Shown piece after piece: positions 22,759-35,880 of a DNA stretch of 64,000 nt (within the stretch, counting starts at the first letter, position 1; each line of letters opens with the position of its first letter). The translations under genes and the position numbers were made by a program. Origin of the DNA: Euwallacea fornicatus (lineage: Eukaryota; Arthropoda; Insecta; Coleoptera; Curculionidae); assembly GCF_040115645.1 (NCBI RefSeq), contig NC_089576.1:1426001-1490000 (forward strand). Reading direction: 5' to 3'. The notes beneath the pieces were generated by a model, which worked only from the letters and a program-made list of their open reading frames with translations, did not search any database and was not told the DNA's origin.

Positions 22759-25700
22759 CTGGAAAATAAATTAAGTTAAAAAAATGTCCCTGTTACTAAG
22801 ATGATTTATTGTAACTCATCTACTGTTCAGTTTTTCCCGGAAGCGGCAACAATGGCCTCGCAAGCACACACATATATCTTAGTTTCCTTTGTATATTTAG
22901 CGAGCAGTGCAAATTCGTCCTATTTGAGTAATGTGGTTCGTTGATTTCATATATCCCGACAAAAAGGTAAACATCGTATTTTGACTGGCAGAAACGTAGA
23001 AAGGAAAAGATTTGGTGTCACAACGAAAGAGGGATGAAAAAGGGAGCCAAGCTCGCATATCTCTTCGTGTTGCGATTGTTAAATCACACGGAGATTCTCC
23101 ATTTATTTTTGCCTCCTCTCGGCTTTCCAAGACAGGAAATTATATTCGAATAAGGACCGGCAAAAACCCGGTATTACGGATAAATAGGAATCGACTTTAA
23201 ATCGGCCCAAAACAAGCCTTCGGGCTTCGACGTTACAGGATTTTTTTAACGAGGCCAATTGATTATAGTCCCAACCGTCGGTGTCAGGAACCTTTTAGTA
23301 ATTTTTAACGCAGCCATTCCTTGCCTTTCTAGACTTTTTGCCCTGAGCAAGCAATTCAGCCCAAAGTCCTTTATGGAACCGAACGTGCCAAGTCATAGTT
23401 TCCTTCTATTTGCTTTGTGTCAAGTTAATAAATCAAGTATCAATACACACATAACACAAATGCGTTTGCCTTCCCAACGTATCAGATAATAAGCTCATTC
23501 TTGGAAGGAAAAAAGACCAGAAAAGGAGGAAGTTCGTGTAAGTTAACAATGCTATCGAATTGAGGAGACGGGCAGATATTTCCCATGTTATAATTCCTTT
23601 CTCTTTTATTATATAAAATGATTCTGTTCGGGATTGAATTTTATCCGGCGTTCTCTGATTTTTCCATTGTATCAGGTACAATGCAGAAAACTTTTCATCT
23701 CTGTTGTAGCGAAGGTAGATGACTTCCGCGAAGTGAAATATAAGGGAAACGCCACAATTTTTAATTACATTTGTTGCTTTATATTGATCTCTAACAAATG
23801 CGTAACTCCATTTATACTAAAAGCGCCTTCCCTAATGTATGAAGATACGCATCATTTATTACGTAAAATACCCTTTTCATGAACTCCCCTATTAGCTGAA
23901 AGTCGTCCGAATGTGCAAAGAGGTCCACACTTTTTACTATATTTAAAAAGCAGCATGCCTTTCAGTAGCGAATTGAGAAGGGTCCTTTGTCTCTTTGAAC
24001 GTGAAACCACTCTGTCAGAAGTTTAAAAGTCTTTCATGCAATGGTTTATATGGGTGAATAAAAATGTCAAACGCAGAGAGCTGTTGTTATTTATCAGAAG
24101 GTTTCTTGTGTATGTTACTGAGAGTCACTGCTAATTACGCTTAAACGCTGAAGTCTGCTATTAACCTAATTTAATCCTTACGGAGATTTATTTCCTTCAG
24201 GATTTATTAAAAAGTCAAATAGAGCATTCAAGTGATGAGATCTCGGTCTGTTGAACGGCGGCATTGGCCCTCTTCAGTTGATTGTTTCAAGTAAAACGGT
24301 AAAACCACGAATATTACGAATATAATATGCATATTATTAGACAAGTACTACCTATCACTAATACATTTTCCGTTATTTTCGAAAACCTCTGGATCTAATG
24401 GTAATCAGATGATTGTTATAAAACTCGTAGCCTTGATCAGTGTGTATAGAAGTGTGCTCTGTCATTTTTGGCCTAATGCTCAAATATGATAACTTGAGGC
24501 TTGGAGGTGGCTCTGAAGCAAGATCTTTTTTCCAACAGCTCAAAGAGTGTAAAAATTTGTAGATTTGATGAAAAAAAAATCAATTTTCTAAGGTTGTTGA
24601 TATTATGGTGAATATAATTGAATGTGAAACGCTAATGAATGTTTTGAAGACTGCTGCCATCTCTGAAATAATAATGAAACTATTTGACAGATTGGCAAAT
24701 ATATTTACTCGAGTAATCGTAATTTGACGAGAAAGGCGTGGAATTGCTGAACATTTTCCATCTTAACGTATTGGATGTTCTCGATGATACACCGAATTTC
24801 AATCTTGTTTATCATATTGAAAATTGTTTCGCCTTAATATGCAAAACCCGGGCCGTCTCAAGAGGGATAAAAACCCGTCAAAATGCGTTCTAGCTCTAAG
24901 ATTAAAAAAAAATTCTTCAAATTCTAGAACGTCATTGATATCATTGAATTATTTGAGCTGGATACACTTTAAGATGAAATTCTAAAACAATAAATATTAA
25001 ATTTAGTTCAGGGTTTCAAGGAATTTGTAAATTTCTTCAGCTCTTGCTATGTGACTGAAAGTCTTACAATTTTAGCAAACACAAAATATATTCAGTGCAA
25101 TTTACCACGAAAACAACCATGATGTCTCAAAGAAGTTGAAAACTTAGAGATAGACGAATTTTGCAATCCTGTGCTCGATTCTTAAGAAACGAAAGTTTAC
25201 AGTGGCGTAAATGCTACTTTGTACAGGGTATTTTTCTAAACTTCACATTTTGAAGCCCCTCTTTTGTATTCTGTTTATTCAAGAAGGTATTAAGATAGAA
25301 AAAAATATTCGATTTTCTTTTAAATACGTGAATATCGATTTATGTAAAACAAAGATTTTACTATTTTATCTTATTTTGTTCGTTTTCCGTTACTAATGCG
25401 ATTCCATAAATCTTTCTCAGTTCCAAGAAACGTCGAATATAAAAATTCTCTCGAAAATCAAAGGAACAGTCATATTTATTTAAATCTGGTGACCGCATTG
25501 GCCAGTGTTCAAGGCATGCTGTAATTGCATAGGAAAATCTTTCACTAGGTCAAGAAGAGAATTTTGTGACAAAAACAAGTAAGTTGCTCCGTTCGGGAGG
25601 TTTATTAGTAATCTGACTCAGTCAAACATAGCCCAAAAAATCCTGCTTATACGCTTGTTTGAAGCTTGCATAAGAAGGGCAAATTAAGAAATGCGAGTAT

Positions 25701-26716
25701 AATGAACGTTGTTTTTTCTTAACATAATGGTGAACACGTTTTCATGCAACGTAAAATAAACATCAAATTTAAAATGCTGGTGCTATAGCTCAAATGATCA
25801 CTAATTTGGGGTTCCACTATACACTATTCTTTTTTCAATATTTCGATAATGTAATAATCCTACGGAAAAATCCAATTTTTTTTTCGCGAATTAAACATTG
25901 AAAGAAAGGTGTCTCCAATTCTATGCTCCGTCTTACAAAACAGCACAGTGATTGAGTATTCCTCTTGAAATTTTCCTCCGCACGATTTCCACTCTAGAAA
26001 ACGAATCCGGTGGTAAATCGGGTTGAATTTTTGTTTCCCCACTTGGAGGCTTAATTTATTCAGTTAGAACGAGGCGATGTTATTCATCAAAGCTAAACCG
26101 AAATGGCCCCGATTCAGAAAGTGAAATGGCCCAAATTATTACGAGTATTATTGCAGAACCTTTTTCGAGTAAATAGATCTTCGGAACGTGTCGACGGTTC
26201 GGGTTGATTGATGGCCGAGGCCCGATTTACAAACCCTCCTGATGAGGCTTCCTTTTCTCCCGGGAGCCTCTTTTTAATATATGCCCCGTAAATATTTACG
26301 AAGAATTTAATTTTGTATTTGTATCCCCAGTGATTAGAGTCCCAGTCACCTACTAGAGGTGTCAAAGTTGATAAATTCATTTACGCTTTTTGTTGACTTT
26401 TCATTATTCCCGAACAAATAATGCCCCATTGTTTTAAGGGTCAGCTATATTGCAAAGTTTTCAAAGTAAATGCATATACCTTTTACACCATCCAGTTTAA
26501 TGAGGCGCGGAGATTTTCCATTGTGGAATAGCAATTTATTTTTAAAGCCAATTTGGCCGCTGCGTGATGAATTTTAAATTGCCATATTAACGAAACTATT
26601 AAAGCTTAAAAGATTAGCGTGTACATAAATACATTACAATGAGGCAACTTCTCAGTTTTGTTTGGCATTTTTTGAACCAACTTATAATGCGAATTTATGC
26701 TCGTCATTATCATTAC
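22759..26716 (-). other. Intron (4.0 kb) of the CUB gene
   Basis: Lies between exons 4 and 5. Contains one mariner-type transposase scrap (about 25440-25650) and no other gene I can support. Open stretches at 22897-23130, 23259-23882 and 26114-26380 have no motif. Confidence 0.75.
25440..25650 (-). pseudogene. DD41D transposase scrap
   Basis: A short, badly decayed piece on the minus strand. It reads 'NGATYLFLSQNSLLDL' (position of the second catalytic site, with Asn for Asp), then in a shifted frame 'ERFSYAITACLEHW' and 'WPMRSPDLNKYD', which corresponds to the 'WPPRSPDLxPxD' block. A 'tacagggtatttttc' at 25217 could be the remains of a terminal repeat. It is too short to place in a lineage. 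Confidence 0.45.
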
Positions 26717-26776
26717 CTTATATCTCCTCTTTGCAGGGAAACTTCCTCGAATACAATGCATATCCTCTCCTTGTAC
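26717..26776 (-). CDS. CUB-domain gene, 60-bp micro-exon (exon 4 of those visible)
   Basis: The flanking exons join in frame without it, but leave only seven residues between the second and third cysteines of CUB 2, where CUB 1 has about 28. This 60-bp exon fills that gap exactly. The acceptor reads 'catttccag' and the donor GTAATG. One base completes AG+G (Arg), then 19 codons, 'YKERICIVFEEVSLQRGDI', then AG for the next junction (AG+T, Ser). The sequence has the alternating hydrophobic strand 'RICIVFEEVSL' expected between C2 and C3 of a CUB domain. Because its length is a multiple of three, skipping would keep the frame but remove a core strand. Confidence 0.88.
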
Positions 26777-27343
26777 CTGGAAATGAAAGACATTAGGATG
26801 ATGAGGATAACTTGCTCGGCGAATAGAAGTATGGCATGAGTCCTCTCTCAGTTTTCCTGGCTTTATTTTGCAACCGGCTAATGGTCAGTAAAAAATGGCG
26901 AGGGAAGGCAAGAATGAAATAATTTGAAATATATCTTGATAAAATGGCGGACGAAGTTATTCGAAAGATAGTTTCCTTTGCCCTCGTAGAAATTGTTACG
27001 CGAAGCTCGCGCATTTAATGATTAGAATTGATGGAGATGGAGGATGTAAATGCTTTGTCTTCAGTATTCTTTTATGTCAACACGGGCTCAAGTTGGTTCT
27101 ATAACTCGGAATTATTAACCTTTTAAAATCTGCCCGCTTTTGATTTATTGGCAACCGGAGTGCATTCCCTAAAACCCCTTAATAGACTCTTAAATTGATT
27201 TATACGGCTGCCGTTCGGTTTTTATTAGCGCCCCAGACAGTTTGTTTGAAGAGGTGGAATAATTCATCCCTTTTTTGCCTCAAACCCAGGGGTAAATACC
27301 GGAAAAATACCGGCAGAAATTAGTCTTTTATGGATTTATTTAC

Positions 27344-27500
27344 CTGGCCCTGAAGCGATAAGAACACCTTATGTTCTTGGGATAGCTGGATGGATATCTG
27401 GGCGAGTAGAATTTGCCATATGCAGGGTGTTCCGGGGAGCTCAGGAACTGGTAATCGCACATCGTGTTGAGCAGCAGGGTTCCGTCCGTCCTGAAGTGTC
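27344..27500 (-). CDS. CUB-domain gene, exon 3 of those visible (start of CUB 2)
   Basis: A 157-bp exon with acceptor 'tttaattccag' and donor GTAAAT. Two bases (GA) complete A+GA (Arg) from exon 2; 51 codons follow; AG is left for the micro-exon. It encodes the inter-domain linker 'HFRTDGTLLLNT', then CUB 2 from its first cysteine 'MCDYQFLSS', the hallmark 'GKFYSPRYPSSYPKN' and the second cysteine in 'IRCSYRFRA'. The 'SPRYPSSYP' motif is the CUB signature turn. The intron to the micro-exon is only 567 bp, the shortest in the gene. Confidence 0.92.
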
Positions 27501-30500
27501 CTGGAATTAAACCAATTTTACGTTCAGTCGTATTGCATGCAAGCGAGTGGTTTCTCTTTAGAGTTTATGCCAATTTTAGACCTCTTCCGATTGTATAGCT
27601 TAATTCGGTGAAGTTTCCAAACACATTACTTTCAGAAGTTGCATTTACTTTTCTCGTCTGGGTTTATTTAGTTTGTTTTGCTATTGAACTACTTATTGAG
27701 GAACTTTGCTCGAATATTATACCGATGATAAACAGTTATTGTTCCCTAAATAAACTGCAACTTGATGTTGACATTACAAAACAAATTCCTGCCGGTACAT
27801 TTTTCTTTTTCCCAACAAAATGGGTTTTCGTTATTTGCGAATGGTGGAACATTAACGACAAACAATTCAAATTACCGCCCCTGTGGATGCTGGCTGTCGC
27901 CCAAACGATTATTAATGATTTTCGAGACTGATGTTCCTGTTTGAAATTGAGTCGATTCGTTAGTCGGTTTCGGCGATTAACGCTCCCTATATTGGGAAAT
28001 ACCGACGAAAAACCTGTTTGTAACAGTAATTATGGCTACAGTGTAAATTTATTTGGAATCCAGTTAGTGCTTGCTTGATTTTAGTTAGGGTCATTGGAAA
28101 TTCCTCTCATGTAGGGGTTGATTAAGGGAGAGAGAGAGTAAAGAGCGTTAGTCAGTCAACCAACAAGTCCAAAAAAGTAGGATAAAAGCTGTGGATGCGG
28201 AGAGTCATACGCTCAAAGAGATACTTAAAACGGATCTTCCCTTTATCGGTTACAAGATTCGCCTCAAATTCAGTCAAGCGTTTCACTTAAAGTAACCAGC
28301 ATTATTAGTCTCTCATCGATTAAAAGAGCTTTGAAGTTTTTTAGTTTTTTTCCATATCCAAAATCATGTTAAAATAAAAAATATACACCATAATATCAAG
28401 AATTTCTCTACATTGCCCTATTATCTAAGAGGGATAGGTTACTTGTAGGGACTCTATCGTTGCAACCTATTTTCGCTTAAACTGAGTATAGTTAATTGAA
28501 ATGTTAGGGACGATTGTAATTTCAAAAATATTAGTTTACTATTCACATCTATTATTAAAATATATCTTCACTTCGCGGTTTATTTGAAAGTTTTTCTAAC
28601 ATTTTTATTGAATTATAGCTTTGCTATGCAAATCCTTAGGGACTCAAGGGATCCTTAAAGCTATGAAATAAGTACTTTTCACGGAAATAAAGCAAATTAA
28701 ATATTCAGAATTTATTAAGTCATTCTCAGTTTTAATCCGGCTGTAAGTTTAAGTAGTTTCTATGGATTTAAACTTTGAAGTAAAGCCGTAAAACCCCTTT
28801 GATTAACATCTTTGAAAGAGAAAATTCTTGTTTAAACGTCTGGTAAAATTGCAATATGTGTAAGTTGGGAAAACGTCACATTGTCAAGAGCTTCTTCTCG
28901 AGCTTCGACCTGTTTCTTGATATTTCGGTGAATGTTATTTTCGCATGATTATTTTCAATATTTGATAAAATATAGAAAATAATCATGTACCCTACATGGA
29001 TGCATGCCTCTCGTGCCCTATACTGTAGTAGTTAATTGGCTGTATTGAATGAAATTATTTGAATGTTAGGAAAACCTTTGACGTTGAAAGAAGGGGCTTG
29101 AAAGTGGTTTTGAACTTTTTGAAATTGACTGAACACTTTTTATTATTACATTATAAGAACTTTCCATTGAGTTTTCCAGGAATTTTTTAGCAATATAGAT
29201 ATCATAAATAGTAAAAGAAATTGTGATGATAGTCGTTTTTCTTCCTAGAAATATTGCTTTAGTTTCGCCATTTTTTATTGATGAGATACACAATTTTTTT
29301 GAGGCTGAAAATCAATGCGCCCATGGAACATAATTTCGTATTTTTTTCAGCATAGAGAAAGTTATAATATCATTAAATCGTCAAGTAAATATATCGCATT
29401 TTTCTTGACAACCCGGTGAAAGGATCATTGAGTTATTGTGTTAACAAAAATTTTGCTTTTCTTTGACAAAAACTTTTTATCTCCCCATCTAAAGATAAAA
29501 CAATCTTAAACTGTAGTTCATATCAGGCAACAATTTGCATAAAATTAAACTTCGAAAGTTCAGAGAGGGTCTTTAACTTTTTAAAATCCAATTAGACGAA
29601 TAGTCTCCCTCAGTTTGGGTTTTTAAGGAGTTTGAAAGACCATTTTTTGAAAAATAAGTTAGAAAACATTCTAATGAAAGCACCCTTTCCTTGGTTAAAT
29701 TTGACAGAAAATTCAAGGGCACGGTGGCATTACATTATTCATTGAATATCAGATTCCCAAGAATTTGTTGTTGAATTGTCCTTACCGATCTGGAGAAAAC
29801 ACAACAACGTGGAACGAATAATGAAATTATTAAATGTATAGCGAGCTTTAAATATCCACTCTAACCACCACATGACATCATTTAGTCTTTCATACAGTCA
29901 CGACACCGATACGTTTAAAGTTGGTGGATAATGGATAATCGTGAAAAATGAGAAAATTTACCTTCACCAGATTGTCAACATATTTTTTTAAGTTTTGGCT
30001 CTAATTTAAAAAATATGTGTTTAATAAAATTGGATGGAGCTTTGAGCCTTGTTGCTAGATCATCGTCTTTCGCTTTTTAACTCAAGTATGTGGCGGTATT
30101 ATGAAAAGGCAGGTCAGGCAGTTATTTCCCTATTTTCGTATAAACGTACACATTTTTTATATGTCCGACACGCTTCATATCAGGTACAGTCAACGTCAAG
30201 AATAATAAAAATCAGAAAGAGGCCCTTGTAAGTTGTCGACAATACAATAAAGGACAATTTGACAATGTTGCGTAAGAAGTTCACTCTCACCCAGGGCATT
30301 TATCGTAGTTGGAGCACGTTTTCTTGCGAGTATGTTTTTACTGCGGCCAACGTACTAAGCTAACAAAATTTATTAGTCGAAGGTGCGATACGCGAAAGGA
30401 CTAGCAATTTCATCCGAAAATTGTGGACAAGAAAGGGCCAAACCGTAGATCACTTTGAGATTTATTTCGGGACACATTTTTTTATTCTTTTAGTTATAGT

Positions 30501-33500
30501 GGCATAGTTGCCGAGGACACGATAAATAATTCATGGTGAAACCCCGTGGGAGAGCTACAAAGAAGCTTTGTGCTATTTAGCCAGCATGTAAGCGTCCAGT
30601 TAAACAGCGGGAGCTTCAATTTAACTATTTGATATACTTTGAGCACCTGTGCCGTGTATAGCTAATACAGAGAGCAAATATGGAAGTTCTGTTTGAACCG
30701 CTCGTGCAAGTAGTGTAAGCTACGGGAATTTTCACATATGTGCATTAATTTTCTGGCCTTTGAAGTTTATGCAAGAGAGAAATATAGCCTCCATTTAGCT
30801 TAATTGCAATGAGAATGGTTAACAGCAATTTATACTTAGATATACCTCCACCCTTGGGGGATGCGATTTCACATAATAGGCCACGCGGATATATTAATAA
30901 GCAGGACAAAAGCCTTATTAAACTTCCAGACTTGTTTGAAAGTTCGAATAAATTAAATTCATGAGATAAATTTGGTTGCGTAACGAGGAGAATGCCATTT
31001 ACAAGCAGTTATATGAGCATTTTTAGAATTTTCTTAATGGAATTTCCAGGGCCGACCGACCGAGGAAAAATTCTTGATTGCCCCGCTTATTTGGGCCTGC
31101 CTGATTGGTATTTGTTTTGTAGTATTGGAAAATTTATTGGAGAGTTAATTTTGTTAAGAATAAAGTCCGTTGTTTAGTTTATTATGGTCCAATCGGTAGA
31201 TATAGAAAAGTAGCTCTTAAATTGCCGGGTTTGATTCGATGCGATCAAAAAGTACCGAAAGGAGAGAAGAAACGAAGAACGTAATAAAATCGAAATATGT
31301 GTTAAAGGTTTTCGCAGATCCAGCGGCCAAGTCCTTCGCCAAAATGTCGAGAATTTCATTACTGATGCGCAACTTGCTTAGTTTTACTTTGGTTTTCCAG
31401 CTTCCGAAACCTCCGCATGTAAATTTCTGCCCATCCTGTTAATTTCAGCCTCAGCCAGTAGGAATCCATTATACGTAGAATCCTCCGCTGATCCTCACAA
31501 CACTTCCGAGCCGACGAGCATCTTTCCCTGATCTTTTTATTTTAGTGTTTTTCAATTTATTTCCCTCGGGAAACGTGTTCTTGAATGCCGGCCCTCTCGC
31601 CATGCTTTATTTTGAATTTATATGCGCGAGGCATACGATGCCGTGTTCCGCCAAATCGCATTTATGTCGAATTTTTTCGGCTCGAAATTCCGCCCCGGCA
31701 TTTCTAAAAACTATTCACGGAACGTAAAATACTCCTCTTTCATTATACACATTTCACATCTCCGGGGAATATGAAAGAAGACGGTCTAATAAAGTTTACC
31801 CATTAGGATCATTATTTCGTTATGTTGTCAATGCCTAAAGCCATAAGTGAAATGGCCGCGTTTTGTATAAGTTTACATCGCCGAAAGTAAAACTGCAAAG
31901 TTAATATTAATTTACGTACTTTTTGCCTTTGTCTTGGTCATGAGGGATCGTAATAAAATTTAACGGCTCAATTATTCAGCTAACCACTCCGCTACAGAGG
32001 CAATCTACATTGTTTATATTAAAGCCACTCTGGCTCCAAATAAGTAGCATTGCACTGTATCTAATAATAGTCATGGACGATTTATTTGCATAGCATTTTA
32101 ACGTTTAATTACTTTTGCAATTAATTGTTTTTACCTCTGCTGTTGCATATCCACTAAAGATGGTGAGTAAAAGCAGAGGGAGCACATTCCACGTTGGTTT
32201 CCAAAGAAAAGTTTCGTTTTACTGCACTTCAGAAGTAAGATTACACCAAAGCCCCCATTAGACTTAGAGTTTGAGTTCATAAAAACGCGGGAGCATTGAT
32301 TTTATCCCTCCTCATGTTTTGTAATATCTCCCGAGAAAAATCCTTAAACTTCTCTAAAAAGATTCACTTGCTTCAGATTATCCGTTCAATTGAGTTTTAA
32401 CAAGCTTGAAACCCCTTTAAGCTCATGAAATGTAAGTCCATATTGGCGGCTTCTTCGTATCGAAAACTTCATTGTTTTTCGCCGAAAAAGACAGTCACTA
32501 AAAATCTAAGTGATATACATTGAGCATTCTTGACAATGTGGCGGACGCAACCCCTGCTGTTTCACACCCAATTTTCGATTAGCGAATCAAAGATATCGGT
32601 AATGCGTCGAAAGTTTAAAATCGGTTCGAGAACTATTGGAAATATGGAGAACGCTGTTCGCTTATAAATGCATAATATATCATACCACGAATTTTTGAAT
32701 GCCCATTTTAGGTGCCTTAACGTCGAATTAAATAGACCAAGATGGAGCACTCTAAAGTATTTTAAAACTGTTTCTTAAATTTATCTTGCGTCGAAATCTG
32801 ATTATTGGTTTGTTGATTTTTTTCCACTTTCGTGACCCTACAAACTTGGAAATTTACAGTCGAATCAATACTGGTAATAAAACGAAAACGGTTGCGGCTG
32901 CAGATATTAGTTTCACAACTTCGGTTAAAGTTGTTGGGTAGTTTAATATTGGCCTGGTGCCTTTGGCCATATCGATTTTTTCGATAATTAAATTTACCTT
33001 GAGCCGCCAGCTAACGAATACGAATTGGAAGTGCCAGAGCCATGAATATGTAATAGGTTTAGTTGGTTCATTACGGATCGAAAGGGTCTAGTCTTTAGTC
33101 CATAAATTTCGTAACTAATCACCAATTAGACGCAGATTGATAAATTCACTAGTGAAGTTTCCAGATTAGGCTGAATTCAAATAATAAACGTTTTTGAAAG
33201 GTTCTTTTATCACTTCGTAGCAGGAAGCTTAAAAAGGCGCTAAAAGCGCTGTAATGTTTTTACTGCCTGTACGTTTGATGCGTTTCTGAGCTAATCCTCA
33301 CGCTATTTTCGCATAAATTTAAAGTTCCTTTTCATGTCGCACTGTCAATGCTTGAAAATAGTAGCAGTGCCAATTAGACCCGTCTTGGGCAGGAAGCATA
33401 TAATATTTGCCGGTAAGTTCTTTGCTGTAAACCAGGAGGAACAATGGTTCAACTACCTTTATCCGGTCGATTTGAATTGCTAATAACTTCCTGTCGGGTT

Positions 33501-34347
33501 CTATGCATGAATATGCAATACAATGATTTATCTAAATGACCAGAAATTTCCCTCACAATTCTCCCGCAGAGAAACAAAACGAGGCGCCCCTCGTGTGTTA
33601 CATTTGCATTAATGAGAAAACACGAGTTTTTCTCTATTTTTCTATTAAATGAACTTGTATGGAAATGCAAGCAAACGAGTTGTACAGGACTTATCTGGAA
33701 ATCTCAATGTGTTGGCAATTGATAAAGTCCACGTATTTAAAGCTGGAAGATGCAGAAAATACTAATTACTGAGAATTCTTGACAATCTGACGAATCAACA
33801 GTTTGCCTCTGATGTTTAGCTCAATACGCGGACTTCTTGACAAACCGGTGACATCTCACCTTCTTCAGTTTTATCGGCTTCATTTCCTTCGTGATGGGAC
33901 CGAAAAATAGTTAACTGGCAAAACGGAAATTTAAAATTTTCATTCTATAAACGAAATTTCAACCAATTACATGCCACATTTCTCATAGTTTCGGCTCTAC
34001 AATGTGCTAAATCCTCCCCTTCTGTTCTGACACAGGGTAAAAACCGGCAACTCATTCGATTCATCTTGTGTTTAGGATATTCGGTGTACTGAAACTTTCC
34101 CAAACTTTCTTGCCAAGTGCAAATGTACCCTGGAGAAGACCGGCAACCGCCGTACTCGCTCGTTCACAATACTGTCCTGAGATTTGAGAAGTTTATAGTT
34201 CAGTTTTTGTTGCCGGCATCTGCGAATTTTCAACTTTTTTGCCCGGAACCACGTAAAATGCACAGCGGCTACCGGACAAAAACTTGCAACTCTAAAATAA
34301 AAAGAGACTCAAAGTTGAGCTTATCGGAATGGCGCTAAAGGGATATG

Positions 34348-34410
34348 CTTTCTATTGTTGTTTTAACGGGAAATCCTTCCTAAGGTTAAAAAGTCGATTT
34401 TTCACCTATA
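34348..34410 (+). repeat. Direct repeat, left copy
   Basis: Starts ctttctattgttgttttaac, then 'aaaaagtcgatttttcacctata'. The same layout recurs at 34981-35045, 633 bases to the right, with a few mismatches and one small gap. Confidence 0.8.
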
Positions 34411-34980
34411 CAGCGTGTTATACATTCCTGTCTATAGGTAGAGGGCTCTATAAAAAGATAAGATATTGATTTACCGAATTAGGTCAAATTTCGCAAAACT
34501 CTGCAACTAATGGTTGAGAAAAATTTCAATGTAAATCTTGTTGCCTGCTCTCGATTCGCTGATTCGATATATCATTCACTACTTTTTTACAGCATTACGG
34601 TCAATCATTTTACGCCAATATGCTTTTGCTCTAATGCACAGAAAAGTTATCCACTCGATTTGACGTAAAGCAGCGACGGTAACTTTACAAGGAATGATTC
34701 AATTCAAGAGTGAAGAATTCTCAATAATTTTTTAACTACTGGTAAAAACCTTAGACGACACCGCAACTCAATGGGCTTTTGCTCAAACTCAACTTAATTC
34801 ATTGCTGTAGGTAGTTATACGTTTTTGCCATACTGTACATCAAATTCACCTTCAAACGAGACTTCTTTGATGTGTTGCTGAAGACGTAGAAATGGCGAAG
34901 AACATTATTTCACGTAAATTATTTCCACCATTATGTCAAGAAAGATATGAGCCTTGACGTTGAGTTTGCCAAAGAGATCC

Positions 34981-35045
34981 CTTTCTATTGTTGTTTTAAC
35001 GGCAATTCCTCTCCTGAGGATTGAAAAGTCGAATTTTCACTTATA
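34981..35045 (+). repeat. Direct repeat, right copy
   Basis: Begins with the same 20 bases ctttctattgttgttttaac as 34348 and ends 'gaaaagtcgaattttcacttata'. The two copies bracket about 570 bp. They could be ends of a small element or a local duplication; no coding sequence lies between. Confidence 0.8.
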
Positions 35046-35665
35046 AAGGAGAGTTAAAATAAATATTGGCAAAGCAATGCGGAAGAAATGCCCGACTATA
35101 CATCAGTTGAGATTTATATCTGTTCTACTGCCTTGCTTTACTCACGCTTCGGCAATAAATATGTCACTTTGCCGGGAATTTAAGCCAAAGTTGACGCTTT
35201 AGATATACAAATAATGCGGGTTAGAGTTTAATGAAATTTACTCTTGTCGATAAAGTGAAGGAATTCAGGAAAACATGACGAAAGTCTTTGGGTGTATTAG
35301 ATTGGCATCAGTGAAAAAAACAATCATATTTTCTTTGTTTTGCTAGTAAACACAGGCAAGGGAATTTACGATTCGCGCAATTGCAGAAAGTCCGTATATG
35401 TGATGTTTTAAGTCGATTTGGCAATTGAAATAAATTGCTTTATCAAGAGTTAGAAGAAATCTTGACAATTTGGTAAATGGCAATTTTAGCACGGGTTTCC
35501 AGCACATGTCCTAAGATCCTTCACAACCTGGTGTATGAGAATGTTCGCACCTGATTTCAGAAAAGACCCACCCGATGTAGGACCTACGTATGTGTCGGAG
35601 CTACAGCTTTATTTAGTTTTTAGAATGCGAGGAAGTTTAAAATATGGGACCCTAATGGAACTTAC

Positions 35666-35880
35666 TTTTATCGATAAACCGAAAGTATCCAGTGAATCCC
35701 GTGGAATTGGTCACTTTTGGTCCCGAATGAAACTCCAAAACTAGTCCCGGTCCAGAGGAATAAATTATGGCCGGAATATCGACCATGCCGCCACAGTGCA
35801 CGCTTTCCCAGGGCGTGTATTCGTTTATACTAGCAGAGTCCAGGTCCACAAACACTTTCACGTAATCCCCTTGCAGGCAG
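35666..35880 (-). CDS. CUB-domain gene, exon 2 of those visible (end of CUB 1)
   Basis: A 215-bp exon. Acceptor 'gtctttgttacag', donor GTAAGT. One base (C) completes GG+C (Gly) from exon 1; 71 codons follow; A is left over. It carries 'CLQGDYVKVFVDLD' (third CUB cysteine plus the Asp-Tyr that follows), 'EYTPWESVHCGG' (fourth cysteine), 'IYSSGPGLVLEFHSG' and 'GFTGYFRF', which closes CUB 1. One N-glycosylation sequon, Asn-Ser-Thr, lies before 'GFTGY', fitting an extracellular protein. The 'EYTPWxSVxCG' wording is what suggested a suppressor-of-lurcher 1 type protein; this is from memory of the family and needs a search. Confidence 0.92.

Larger units (their letters stand above)
27501..35665 (-). 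other. Intron (8.2 kb) of the CUB gene
   Basis: No transposase or other gene recognised. Holds five copies of TTCTTGACA (29402, 32527, 33776, 33834, and 34934 on the minus strand) plus near-matches at 28880-28930 and 35457, and a pair of 65-bp direct repeats (34348 and 34981). Open stretches at 31174-31359, 31545-31727 and 34072-34338 lack motifs. Confidence 0.75.
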
